From NCBI GenBank assembly GCA_943704495.1, contig CALSCR010004352.1, positions 1-57,444 of the forward strand: 57,444 nt of DNA, written 5' to 3'. The stretch is from Pigoraptor chileana (taxonomy: Eukaryota; Opisthokonta; Filasterea). Within the stretch, counting starts at the first letter, position 1; each line of letters begins with the position of its first letter. The notes beneath the pieces were generated by a model. The model had not been told where the DNA came from and made no database searches. It saw only the letters and a program-made list of their open reading frames with translations. The position numbers were made by a program, and so were the translations under genes. Below, piece after piece: positions 46,157-55,349 of this stretch.

Positions 46157-47366
46157 TTAGATGCACGACTTATTAATAATGGAAGGTCCGCACTGTGCGT
46201 AATTAGCACTTGTGATCCACTGTCCGAGTGTGGAATCGTCCGTAGCAAAATCCCTTCCTCCAATCCACGAGGCAAAGTTGGCATCTTGGTTCTGGTACAC
46301 ATTAACGGGTAGGGTCGTGATGCCGACCTGCGCCAGTGACGCTTTTACTTCCTTTGCGAGTCTCTCGGACATTCCTGGGTAGTCCATGTCTCCACTCAAA
46401 ATAATCGTACCGATCATGTCCTTTCTAATATCCGCGTCAACCTTGAGGATGCTTGTGCTAATCAGGTCTTGGACGCTCGCACCGCTCAACTGGAACAATT
46501 GCGGTTGAAACAACGCCTCTTGCACTTTGAAACGTTCAGCGTTGACGACGATTGACTGGCCATCTGGAAGGCCGTAAGTTGCATCAAGCGTCGTGCCAGA
46601 TATTGCTTGAGCGAGCTCAGCGTCATAATCAAGCGCCACGTAAGAGAGCGTCAGCTTCATGTCTTCTACTATGTTGATTTCTGCGTCCGTCGTTAACGAA
46701 AAGCCACGGTCATTCAGCAGCGACTTTAATACGGCGGTGAGATGGTCGCTTCCAAACTCACTCTGGACGATTGCGAGGAAGAATGTATCCCTCGTACACT
46801 GGTGTGACAACAATAGCAGTACTGTCCATATGAACAACAAGGCCAGTCGCTCGCTCATTGTTCATCAGCGCAAGGATCGGCGCCGGCATCAGGAAGAACG
46901 CAGATACTCCCAAAGTTTCAAAGGCCATCTTTGTCAAATCTTCTTTCTGTGCTGCGGTCGTCAAGGGACTCGCAATCATCATCAGCGGTCTGCCGGCACC
47001 ACTCACGGTGTCGATCGTACTCTTGAGCAGCTTGGATGCGACAGTTGTATCCGTTACCACCGAGTTAACAATCGGATACTTGAGTTGTAGCAGAGGGCGC
47101 TTTTTGAGTGCCTCATTACCAATATATTGGTCCTTGAGCGTGATTGCGGCATTGGCTGTCGGAGTTCCAATCACTGCCGGAATAACAGTAGACGGGGGCT
47201 CGTCTCCAGCAAAGCCTGTCACGATCATGCTGCCGAGTTTTATGATTACTGGGGCATCAACCACGCCGGTCCATTTTTTGGACCGAGACGATGTCTTCCG
47301 CGGGGGAGACGTGACCGTCTTGACCAACGACAACACCGCACCATTGACAATCCCGGCCGACGCCAA
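46157..47366 (-). pseudogene. divergent actin-related protein, frameshifted
   Basis: Two minus-strand frames together span an actin fold. 47366-46790 has VTGFAGDEPPSTVIPAVIG, LQLKYPIVNSVVT, MAFETLGVSAFF, VVTPVYEGYILP. From about 46780 to 46157 the next frame has LLNDRGFSLTT, YVALDYDAEL, LPDGQSIVVNAERF, EALFQPQLF, DADIRKDMIGTIILSG, SWIGGRDFA, GPSIINKSC. Compared with actin, phosphate-loop and subdomain-4 residues are changed (DNGSG replaced by IKLGS), so it is no ordinary actin. One extra base near 46780 causes the break. No ATG precedes the conserved start; TTG stands at 47366. A viractin-like or Arp gene. Stop followed in sense by a hairpin. Confidence 0.7.
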
Positions 47367-47432
47367 CTGAACAACTTGCTAAGAAGTGCGGCAAAATTTA
47401 TTTTCCATATTGGTTAGGGCAAAGACGCAATT

Positions 47433-47738
47433 ATGCAGGCGATTCATGCTGATCTCGGGGAATTCGTGACCTTTCTTAGGGACAAAAATTTGCTAGTGTC
47501 GATTGCGATTCTGCTGCTGGTGCGCGAGTTTCAACAGTTGTATGATGGCTTGAAGCGGACTGTCATTTCGCCAGTCTTGTCTGTGAAAGACAAAGACGGG
47601 ATGACCTTCATAGATAGGATGAAAACCAAAAAGCTGACTGTGGGTCAGGTAGTGTTTCCTTGGGGAGAACTGTTTTTGGAGGTGACGTCGTTTTTGCTGG
47701 TGGTTTCTGTTATGTTTTTGATTTGGGCGAGCTGCTGA
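47433..47738 (+). CDS. small two-helix membrane protein, MscL-like
   Basis: Start ATG 47433; 101 residues. Helix 1 is NLLVSIAILLLVREFQQLYDGL, running into KRTVISPVLS. A polar loop (residues 50-70, Lys/Asp-rich) and helix 2 (GELFLEVTSFLLVVSVMFLIW) follow. The pattern of an amphipathic N-terminus, a first helix ending before xxIIxPxxS, and a second helix resembles the large-conductance mechanosensitive channel family, small relatives of which occur in giant viruses. MscL opens under membrane tension. The match is by layout and short motif only. Divergent from the actin-related gene with a 66-nt gap, so a shared promoter is possible. Confidence 0.5.
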   Translation: MQAIHADLGEFVTFLRDKNLLVSIAILLLVREFQQLYDGLKRTVISPVLSVKDKDGMTFIDRMKTKKLTVGQVVFPWGELFLEVTSFLLVVSVMFLIWASC

Positions 47739-47869
47739 GGGGTTGCGTCCCCTCACGACGCGTACGTGCTGTGAAGTGTTGCGATACAATAAAATTTGTC
47801 AGTATGCGACACTTTTGGTTGTTGTTCAAATGAGTATAAACATAACGAAACCTGACGTTATTTAGTCTT

Positions 47870-49830
47870 GGAGTGCATACTGTTTCGGGAGTTCATACTG
47901 CGAGTGCACACTGTTTGCGGGAGTGTACACTGTTTGCAGAGTGCACACTGTTTGCGTGCATACTGTTTGCGGAGATCACACTGTTTGCGGAGTGCACACT
48001 GTTTGCGGAGATCACACTGTTTGCGGAGATCACACTGTTTGCGGAGTGCACACTGTTTGCGGAGTGCACACTGTTTGCGGAGATCACACTGTTTGCGGAG
48101 TGCACACTGTCTGCGAAGTGCACACTTTCTGTTGCGCGCAATCTGTTTCCGGAAGTGCACTCTGTTTGCGGAACAGAGTGCACACAGTTTGCGGAGTCCA
48201 TTCTGTTGGCGGCGCACATTCTGTTTGCGGAGTGCACACTGTTTGCGGAATGCACACTGTTTGCGTAAATGCACACTGTTTGCGGAATGCACACTGTTTG
48301 CGGAATGCACACTGTTTGCGGAATGCACACTGTTTGCGTAGTGCACACTTTCTGTTGCGCGCAATCTGTTTCCGGAGTGCACACTGTTTGCGTGAGCTCA
48401 CACTGTTTCCGGAGTGCACACTTTCTGTTGAGCGCAATCTGTTTCCCCGAGTGCACACTGTTTGCGGAGTGCACACTGTTTTGCAGAGTACACACTGTTT
48501 CCCGAGTGCATACTGTTCGCGGAGTGAACTTTCCCGAGTGCACACTGTTCGCGGAGTGAACACTGTTTCCCGAGTGCACACGTTTGCTGTTTGCGTGAGG
48601 AACGCACACTGTTTCCGGAGTGCACTTTCTGGCGCAATCTGTTTCCGGAGTGCACACTGTTTGCGGAGGGCATACTGCAGCTGTTTGCGGCGCATTCTGT
48701 CTGCGGAGTGCATACTGTTTGCGGCGCACATTTTGTCTGCGGACTGCCCATGTGCGAAAGCGTTTGGAAAGCGTGACACTGAGTCTGGGATCATACTGCC
48801 TATACGCAAACTGAAACTTTTCCACAGCAAGAAACAGGGTCTGCGGATCATATTGCCCCTTGCGTAAATACTTTTCGAAAGCAAAAAAAACGAAGTGAGG
48901 GTCTAACCCTGTTTGCGACGCGCATTCTGTCTGCGGAGTGGACAATGTTTGCGAAGTGGACATGTTTGCGGCACACTGTTTGCGGACTGCACACTTTCTG
49001 TTGCGCGCAATCTTTTTAGGACTGTCTGCGGAGTGCACATTTTCTGTTGCGCAATCTGTTTCCGGAGTGCACACTGTTTGCGGAGTGCATATTGTTTGCG
49101 GAGTGCATACTGTTTGCGGCGCGCATTCTGTCTGCGCAGTGCACACTGTTTGCGTAGTGCACACTTTCTGTTGCGCCCAATCTGCTTCTGGAGTGCACAC
49201 TGTTTGCGGACCGGAGTGCACACTGTTTGCGTAGTGCACACTTTCTGTTGCGCTCAATCTGTTTCCGGAGTGCACACTGTTTCCGGACCGGAGTGCACAC
49301 TGTTTGCGGACCGGAGTGCACACTGTTTGCGGAGTGCATACTGTTGGCGGCGCGCATTCTGCCTGCGGAGCGCACACTATTTGCGAAGTACACTTTCAGT
49401 TGCACACAATCTGTTTCAGGATTGCATACTGTTTGCGGCGCGCAATCTGTCTGCGAAGTGCACACTGTTTGCGGAGTGCACTTTTTGTGGCGCGCAATCT
49501 GATTGCGGAGTGCACACTGTTTTTCCGGAGTGTACACTGTTTGCGGTGCACACTGTTTGCGTAGTGCACACTTTTTGTTGCGCGCAATCTGTTTGCGGAA
49601 TGCACACTGTTTTTCCGGAGTGTACACTGTTTCCCGAGTGCAGACTGTTTGCAGAGTGCACACTGTTTGCTGAGTGCACACTTTCTGTTGCGCGCAATCT
49701 GTTTCCGGAGTGCACACTGTTTGGAGTGCATACTGTTTGCGACGCGCAATCTGTCTGCGGAGTGCATACTGTTTGCGGCGCATTCTATCTGCGGAATGCA
49801 CACCGTTTGCAGAGTGCCCATGCAAAAACT
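47870..49830. repeat. 18-bp minisatellite of about 2 kb
   Basis: Unit GTGCACACTGTTTGCGGA, with variants GAGATCACACTGTTTGCG and longer blocks containing TTTCTGTTGCGCGCAATCTG. A period of 18 keeps several frames open on both strands, which explains the very long ORFs here; they are almost certainly not proteins. GTGCAC is itself palindromic. The array is interrupted at 48765-48910 by the unit that dominates 49830-50165. Confidence 0.9.
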
Positions 49831-50165
49831 TTTGGAAAGCATGACACTGAGTCTGGGGTTCATACTGCCCATGCGCGAGAACTTTTCCAAAATAAGAAAC
49901 AGGGTCTGCGGATCATATTGCCCGTGCGTGAATACTTTTCGAAAGTAAGTGTGGGGATCATACTGCCCATGCGCACAAACTTTGCGAAAGCGTGGCCCTG
50001 AGTATGGCAATAACACTGCCTTTGCGCAAAAAAAATTACTGGCGAGAAACCAAGTCTGCGGATCGTACTCCCCCGTGCGTCAAAACTTTTCCAATACGAG
50101 AAACAGGGTTTGCAAATCACACTGGCCATGTGCAAAAACCTTTCGAAAGTGTGACACTGGGCACA
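49830..50165 (+). repeat. long-period (~50-60 bp) repeat following the minisatellite
   Basis: Blocks AACTTTTCCAAAATAAGAAA, CAGGGTCTGCGGATCATATT, GCCCATGCGC and TTTTCGAAAG recur about five times. One copy lies inside the minisatellite at 48765-48870. Confidence 0.75.
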
Positions 50166-50383
50166 GTGTGCTGCTGCATTTTTTAACGATTGATTTTTAA
50201 AATTAGTGCATAACGAAATATCGAGACGAGCTATTTCTAATGTTATGATGAAGCGATTGGTTTGTTGTTTTTGTATTAGTCTAAGCAACCGAAGTTGCAA
50301 GGAATGTGTACGAAATCTTTCAATCGACGAAAGTCATGATCCCACGTGAAGATTAATAAATGCGGGATTAACCCATAACACGA

Positions 50384-50827
50384 ATGAAACAGGGAGCGAA
50401 ACGTCGGTGGCTGGCGCGGATCAATGACGAAAATGTACGGATGCGACACAGTGACAAGTTATCTTGGGCGAGACACAAAGCACCAATAACTGTATTTAAT
50501 AGAGCAGTCGCTGGGGAACGCAACCAGTTGTGTCGCTGGGCACAACCAGTCGCGGTGCTGGGGGCGCAACCCCCATATCTAAGAAGAATAGACTCACTTA
50601 AAAGTAAGAGCACCACAAGATGTGGTCTTCGGATACACAAAGTGCCAACAGAGCTCTTTCAGCTCACAAAAAACAAACCCGGCAGACAACCATCTACAAC
50701 GCCAAGTGGTGCAGACCATTACGTCCTGAGGGGCCAAGGATATGATATTTACAAAATCAAAACGGGTAGACAAACGCTGATTGTTGTACGGAACAGGACG
50801 TTGATTAATTGGAAGCGCGACAGATAG
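50384..50827 (+). CDS. hypothetical basic protein, doubtful
   Basis: 147-residue frame from ATG 50384. Strongly basic, Arg/Lys/Gln/Trp-rich, with a final segment that looks more natural (ADHYVLRGQGYDIYKIKTGR, TLIVVRNRTL). Part of it (50500-50580) overlaps repeated DNA GGGGGCGCAACCCCC. It overlaps the tail of the RING gene on the other strand by 23 nt. Could be a fragment whose 3' half is real. No function suggested. Confidence 0.25.
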   Translation: MKQGAKRRWLARINDENVRMRHSDKLSWARHKAPITVFNRAVAGERNQLCRWAQPVAVLGAQPPYLRRIDSLKSKSTTRCGLRIHKVPTELFQLTKNKPGRQPSTTPSGADHYVLRGQGYDIYKIKTGRQTLIVVRNRTLINWKRDR

Positions 50828-51182
50828 GACATGTGATGCAACTGCTGAACCAAGGGACAATGCATTCTGTGTGGAAAATGTGTTGGCATGGCAGCTGCTT
50901 CGCGGTCTCGTCAACGGCATATTCTTCGTGACATATGATGCACGTGTTGTTGTCTGAATGCGCAACGAGCCAATCTTTCGTGATTTGAAGTCTCGAACAA
51001 TGTGCCAACCTGTCTCTAATTTGATCATAGAGTCGGCTGGGTTCGTGTCCAAACTTGATTTCACATTCATTTGTGAAGCTAATTTGATTTTCCCGGAGAT
51101 GAAATCGACCCTCAATGTTAAATGCATGTCGAATAACATCGAAAACTGAACCGTCATCGGACGCAGAATACGTATGACACAA
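50805..51182 (-). CDS. RING-H2 finger protein
   Basis: A RING E3 ligase candidate. The C-terminal 45 residues hold a complete C3H2C3 RING: CIICHEEY, KQLPCQHIFHTECIVPW, CPICRAS, with the Trp that contacts E2s. The upstream ~80 residues (FDVIRHAFNIEGRFHL, YDQIRDRLAHCSRL) are unassigned. There is no ATG in this frame: TTG stands at 51182 and a stop lies 18 nt above it. An out-of-frame ATG (about 51200) suggests a small upstream exon or an indel. Likely partner class: the E2 at 13718. Confidence 0.75.
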   Translation of the reverse strand: MCHTYSASDDGSVFDVIRHAFNIEGRFHLRENQISFTNECEIKFGHEPSRLYDQIRDRLAHCSRLQITKDWLVAHSDNNTCIICHEEYAVDETAKQLPCQHIFHTECIVPWFSSCITCPICRASN

Positions 51183-51546
51183 AACCCAGAACCATTTTCA
51201 ACATAATCAATAAAACTCTCACGTGTCTACACGTCCATCTTCTGTCGTGAGCTCAGCGTCATATTGTATGCCCTTTTTGAATACATTGCTACAAGGAATG
51301 GCAAGTGATCAAACATTATGTTTATTGAAAACAGTAAAGAACTGCAATACTTGATTTCAGTTTTTTTCACTAGCGTCCGTACACTTAGATACACGCAGAG
51401 TGTAACTCAAAAAAAAAATCATACCAACTGGAAAAGGCAGAATCCCGTTGATTAGAAGTTTGCGGGTGATAAGTTTGTTGTGAGCGATAAAGAGGTTACT
51501 TACGTTGGAGGAAGCCTTACACCAGTATACATGGTGGTCGTATCAA
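51183..51546. other. intergenic stretch, nothing recognised
   Basis: AT-rich, with a poly-A run (51411-51418). No convincing frame or repeat. Confidence 0.5.
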
Positions 51547-51813
51547 TCAGAGGCGACCTTGCTCCCTGAACCTGACTGCTAAGTGGAAACCTTTACGCTG
51601 GGTTCCTGCATTTGTCGCGATGGAAATTGACCAGATCATGCATACACCTTGCTGGGAACAACATGACTGTTGTAAAGTAGCACGTTCTAGCTCCAGCAAA
51701 TTTCCCAACCTGGCAGGCGTGAGCTCGCGATTAAGGATTCGGTTTTCATCCTTGAGTTCAAGGATTGAGACGCAACAACTGCGTTCGTCGTCATCCGGGG
51801 TACTGAATTGCAT
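51547..51813 (-). CDS. small Leu/Glu-rich protein, doubtful
   Basis: 88 residues from ATG 51813. Residues 12-48 (ILELKDENRILNRELTP, LLELERATLQQ) form a possible short leucine zipper. The rest is Cys/Gln/Ser-rich. No basic region precedes it, so a bZIP factor is unlikely. May be one exon of a longer gene. Confidence 0.3.
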   Translation of the reverse strand: MQFSTPDDDERSCCVSILELKDENRILNRELTPARLGNLLELERATLQQSCCSQQGVCMIWSISIATNAGTQRKGFHLAVRFREQGRL

Positions 51814-52316
51814 CCAGACAGCCCGGATGTCTCCACCACTGGAATCTGTCCCCGAGTGCGGTTTTTAGCACTGATAGTCTACTTAAATGAACCATAAGTT
51901 CATAGCTACTCACGTCGTAATCGGCAAGACTAAAGTACTCATGGAGTACACTGCTCTTTCGTCTGTGTCTGTTGTTGTGGTTTCATGGAGTGCTTTTTCG
52001 GTAACATGTCGGTTTTCTTCCGCCATTCGTAAGTCATAATTAGCGTCGGGCCCAACCTACTACCAAACTTCCGCCATTCGTTAACTACGTGCGTTTGAGC
52101 CAGTATGGACCCCCGATTCGCCCATTCAAACAGCCCTTTATGTATCGGGGGCCCTAATCGGCGGTTAAGCCGCTTTTTTTTGGAGAGCATATATTTTGCG
52201 GCATATATTTTGCGTCACGCGCCCTAGCACACCTAACATCCCATCCACCGTCCCCATCATCCACATTAGCAGCTAATGTATTGAGCGGTTCAAATCCTAT
52301 GGCGACAGCTCTCAGT
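51814..52316. other. intergenic stretch with a ~55-bp direct repeat
   Basis: TTCCGCCATTCGTAAG (52018) and TTCCGCCATTCGTTAACTAC (52069), with GGGCCCAACC / GGGGGCCCTA nearby, form a loose repeat. No gene seen. Confidence 0.4.
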
Positions 52317-54077
52317 TCAAACTTCAACATCTATTTTGTTCACCTTCAACATGTACCGATGATGCCGCTTTGCGGGCGTAAGAGGAGCGCTCAGGAAGGC
52401 GGCCACGTCCTCGTCCGTAACCGCCGGGATGGGTGCTGGTCGCGGCTCGAGAGATTTGTAGAACGTCCGCCCCAAATAGAACCTGACTACGACTAAACCG
52501 GCATCATTGACGATGTTGACCACAAGGGATATGATGAAAACGAGGAAATAGGCCAAAATGTAAGTCCCGTTGCCCATCACCACCTTAGCAATGATACAGC
52601 CGACGAGCCATTTAACGCCGAAGATTAGTAGCATCGCGATTCCGGTCTTCGGCTTGTGAAGGTCATGGGCGAGCTGACCGTGATATTCGGCGAGATTGCC
52701 CAGTGCGCCTGCGGCGAGAAAGACGAAAAATACCGCTCCGACACCGTCCGTGTCGACTGCAAAACCGATGCCGTCCGTTTGCGAAGAGGTGGATGTGTAT
52801 TGTCCATTGAGGCAATTCACGCTGGTTGACTTCGCTCCGTTCTTAAGAGTGGTGAAGATGATCGAGAATCCTAGTTGCCCGGCTAACTTCATTGCGAAAG
52901 CGGCTCGCCGAACGGAACGGCGATAAGCGTGATCATCCCCATAAATGAGTGACAGAAGCTCCATTTCGTCCTTGAGGAACGCAAGGATCGAAGTCCGCTG
53001 TTCCCATAAGTTATCAACGTAAAACTTTCTGAGGAGCATCCATTTGACTTCGTCCCAGAATCGACCATAGCACCCGGGGATGCATAGCCATGCGAACGTG
53101 TCGCACGTGCCACAACAGCTAGGCGAATTTCGCCATGTTGCTATCGAGTCCGATTTGCGCTGGTCCACAAGCGTTGCCACTGCGAGTCGAGTGTCGTTGT
53201 TTCTGGCAGTCTCCGCGCTGAGACAACAGAGCAGCCTCTTGTTGAACAGTAGCCACTGAAGCACCCATTCCAGTCCTAGGAAGCCCGCTATGATGGCCAC
53301 GGCGATCCAAAACCTCTGCGACTTGAAGTTGTTGCTGACCGCCGCATATGACAGTGTGCCATCCGATGCTTCGGTCACGCAGCCGGACGAGCCCGGGCCG
53401 GCTGAGTTCCCATCGCACGGGCACGTATAGGAGCATGACGCGACGCCGTTGAACGACTGAAGGGAGCATGACCACAATGCACACGACATGCAGACTCGTG
53501 ACTTCAGTTCCGAGCACGATGTGCACGTTGTGCCGACGCCTGATGAAGCACCTCCGCCTCCACTTTCGGAACTACCGCTGTTTCCGCCGCTGCCCGAACT
53601 ACCCGACGTACCACCCGAGCTGACGCCTCCGCCAGAACTACCCGTACCACCTGAGCTGACGCCAGTACAGGGGCACGTGTACGAACACGACGCAATGCCG
53701 TTGATGGATTGATAGGAGCATGACCACGATTCGCACGAGGCACACACAAGTGATTTGAGCGACGAGCACGACGCGCATGCGCTACCGGCAGTGCTTCCAG
53801 TCCCCCCACCGGACGAAGATCCTCCTGAGTTGCTCCCAGCACACGGACACGTGTATGAGCACGATGCGACGCCGTTAAAGGACTGATAGGAGCACGACCA
53901 CGACCCACATGATGCGCAAACCTGCAACTGTAATGCCGAGCACGACGTGCACGAAGTAGAAGCTGCATCGGCAAGTGTGGGGGAATTGATAACCGATTGG
54001 ATTGCCGCAATCGTGACCAAAAAAATCGTCAGGCGGTATGGGCGTCTCGCCGCACAATGTAGGTTAAAAGATTGCAT
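52317..54077 (-). CDS. secreted-head, multipass membrane protein with Cys-rich repeats
   Basis: Start ATG 54077 (GAACCATGCAATC); 586 residues. Residues 14-40 are a signal peptide (LTIFLVTIAAIQSVI). Three ~45-residue modules follow, CxxCSxLxxxVCxSCxxWSCSYQSxNGxASCSYTCPC, separated by Gly/Ser-rich linkers, so a disulphide-rich stalk outside the cell. A transmembrane helix lies near 265-290 (FWIAVAIIAGFLGLEWVLQW), then a cytosolic stretch of about 110 residues and four more helices (about 385-545, e.g. GVGAVFFVFLAAGALG, ILAYFLVFIISLVVNIV). The tail ends KVNKIDVEV. The modules look recently amplified (near identical DNA). No homologue recognised; a surface receptor or channel is plausible. Confidence 0.75.
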   Translation of the reverse strand: MQSFNLHCAARRPYRLTIFLVTIAAIQSVINSPTLADAASTSCTSCSALQLQVCASCGSWSCSYQSFNGVASCSYTCPCAGSNSGGSSSGGGTGSTAGSACASCSSLKSLVCASCESWSCSYQSINGIASCSYTCPCTGVSSGGTGSSGGGVSSGGTSGSSGSGGNSGSSESGGGGASSGVGTTCTSCSELKSRVCMSCALWSCSLQSFNGVASCSYTCPCDGNSAGPGSSGCVTEASDGTLSYAAVSNNFKSQRFWIAVAIIAGFLGLEWVLQWLLFNKRLLCCLSAETARNNDTRLAVATLVDQRKSDSIATWRNSPSCCGTCDTFAWLCIPGCYGRFWDEVKWMLLRKFYVDNLWEQRTSILAFLKDEMELLSLIYGDDHAYRRSVRRAAFAMKLAGQLGFSIIFTTLKNGAKSTSVNCLNGQYTSTSSQTDGIGFAVDTDGVGAVFFVFLAAGALGNLAEYHGQLAHDLHKPKTGIAMLLIFGVKWLVGCIIAKVVMGNGTYILAYFLVFIISLVVNIVNDAGLVVVRFYLGRTFYKSLEPRPAPIPAVTDEDVAAFLSAPLTPAKRHHRYMLKVNKIDVEV

Positions 54078-55349
54078 GGTTCGTGGGAGCAGGCAGGTGC
54101 CTGTCGGCTGTTGCCGCGCGACTAAGACTGAACAGAACGATCTCCGTCGTTATATACCGTTTACGGCTCCAACTGAGAAGGCAAGAGTGACGGCAGTCCA
54201 GAAATCCTCCTAGGCCAAACACGAAAAGCATCGGCAATTCGGAATCATGTCGTGAGCAGGGGCGAAGGTCCGGAGTGGCCGCGCTCTGCGCGTGTGATAT
54301 GTTTTCAAATATCGGGTGTCAATCTGAGTGAATACAGTGGGGTCCGCGCCGAGCCTGTGCTGGTTTGGAGCAATTATAATGGCGCTGACAAACTGGCAGT
54401 TGGCATCAACGTGCCGTGGAGGTCCCCTCGTTTCAGTAGTAGCATTAGTCTCACGGTGCGTCCTTCCGACTGCTGCGTGACCCGGACGTACCGCTGTCAA
54501 CAAGACATTAGTGCGTGTGTCTGTGTGTATTAACTGTCGCATGCACTGCAATTAGGGAGAGCAGCCCATATTAGGAAGCTACTCACGTGGTCATATTTCC
54601 ATTTTTGGATGGACCAAAGTCCATGTCACGTGAACATCCTTTTTTCCGTTACGTGTTACGGGAATGCTCTACACCTTTCCGGAATCTTCTAGATCAGAGG
54701 CAATTCTCTGTTTCACAAAGAGCCTTGGTAATTAAGGATAGGTTGCGCCCGCCCGTGCAACCTCCAGCGCCGTCGCAGCTGCATCTCAACAGTCCGGCTC
54801 CATTCCGGTCGTTATCAACCCTTCCTGCCCCAGCATGGCAATCGCATTTCCACTTTCAGCCGCTTAGAACAACCACTTGTGTGCAAGGTCATATTGGTTC
54901 TTCTGCACAAAGCTTTGGGCCAGCGCGAGCTCGAAGCTCGGGAGCAAGGTAGCAGCGTTGCTTGACATGTTTGAAATATTTTACGTTTTCTAATCGAGAC
55001 GTTATGTTGCAGTTTCATTTTTTTTCCCCACGCGTTTCCCCCCACGCGTTTCGCCGCGTACCACGAGTTCTGCGCTTGTTTGTTGCGTTAATGTGGATAG
55101 TCTCTGATACCACTTAACATTCGTAATGATCATGTGACAATGAGAATCTCGTGCTCACTACCTGGTTTGTGTTAGGAGCCGACAAACATGACGAGGCCAA
55201 GAACTAATGACAAGGAGCTAATGAGTGAAATATGAAGTTTGGGTTTCAACGGTAATCTGCGTTTTTTTTTATATACACAACGCGCGCGTAATTGTTCATT
55301 TCTGAACGAGTTTAAGTTTGCCTATCGGCTGATCGTCGCGCTTTCGTCT
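54078..55349. other. long region without a recognisable gene
   Basis: Candidate frames are 54252-54533 (+; WSNYNGADKLAVGINVPW is protein-like), 54587-54952 (+, Pro-rich) and a minus frame starting at a GGGGAAAAAAAATGA (about 55018). None can be supported by motif. The hairpin at 55044-55067 and TTTCCCCCCACGCG duplications lie here. Confidence 0.45.
55044..55067 (+). repeat. dispersed hairpin, ACGCG/CGCGT type
   Basis: ACGCGTTTCGCCGCGTACCA then CGAG, a second copy of the ACGCG/CGCGT compensated form. Confidence 0.85.

Noticed and set aside
47893-49377. 494-codon minus-strand ORF and 362-codon plus-strand ORF (48913-50001)
   Set aside because: They lie in an 18-bp tandem repeat whose period keeps several frames open on both strands; composition simply follows the repeat unit.
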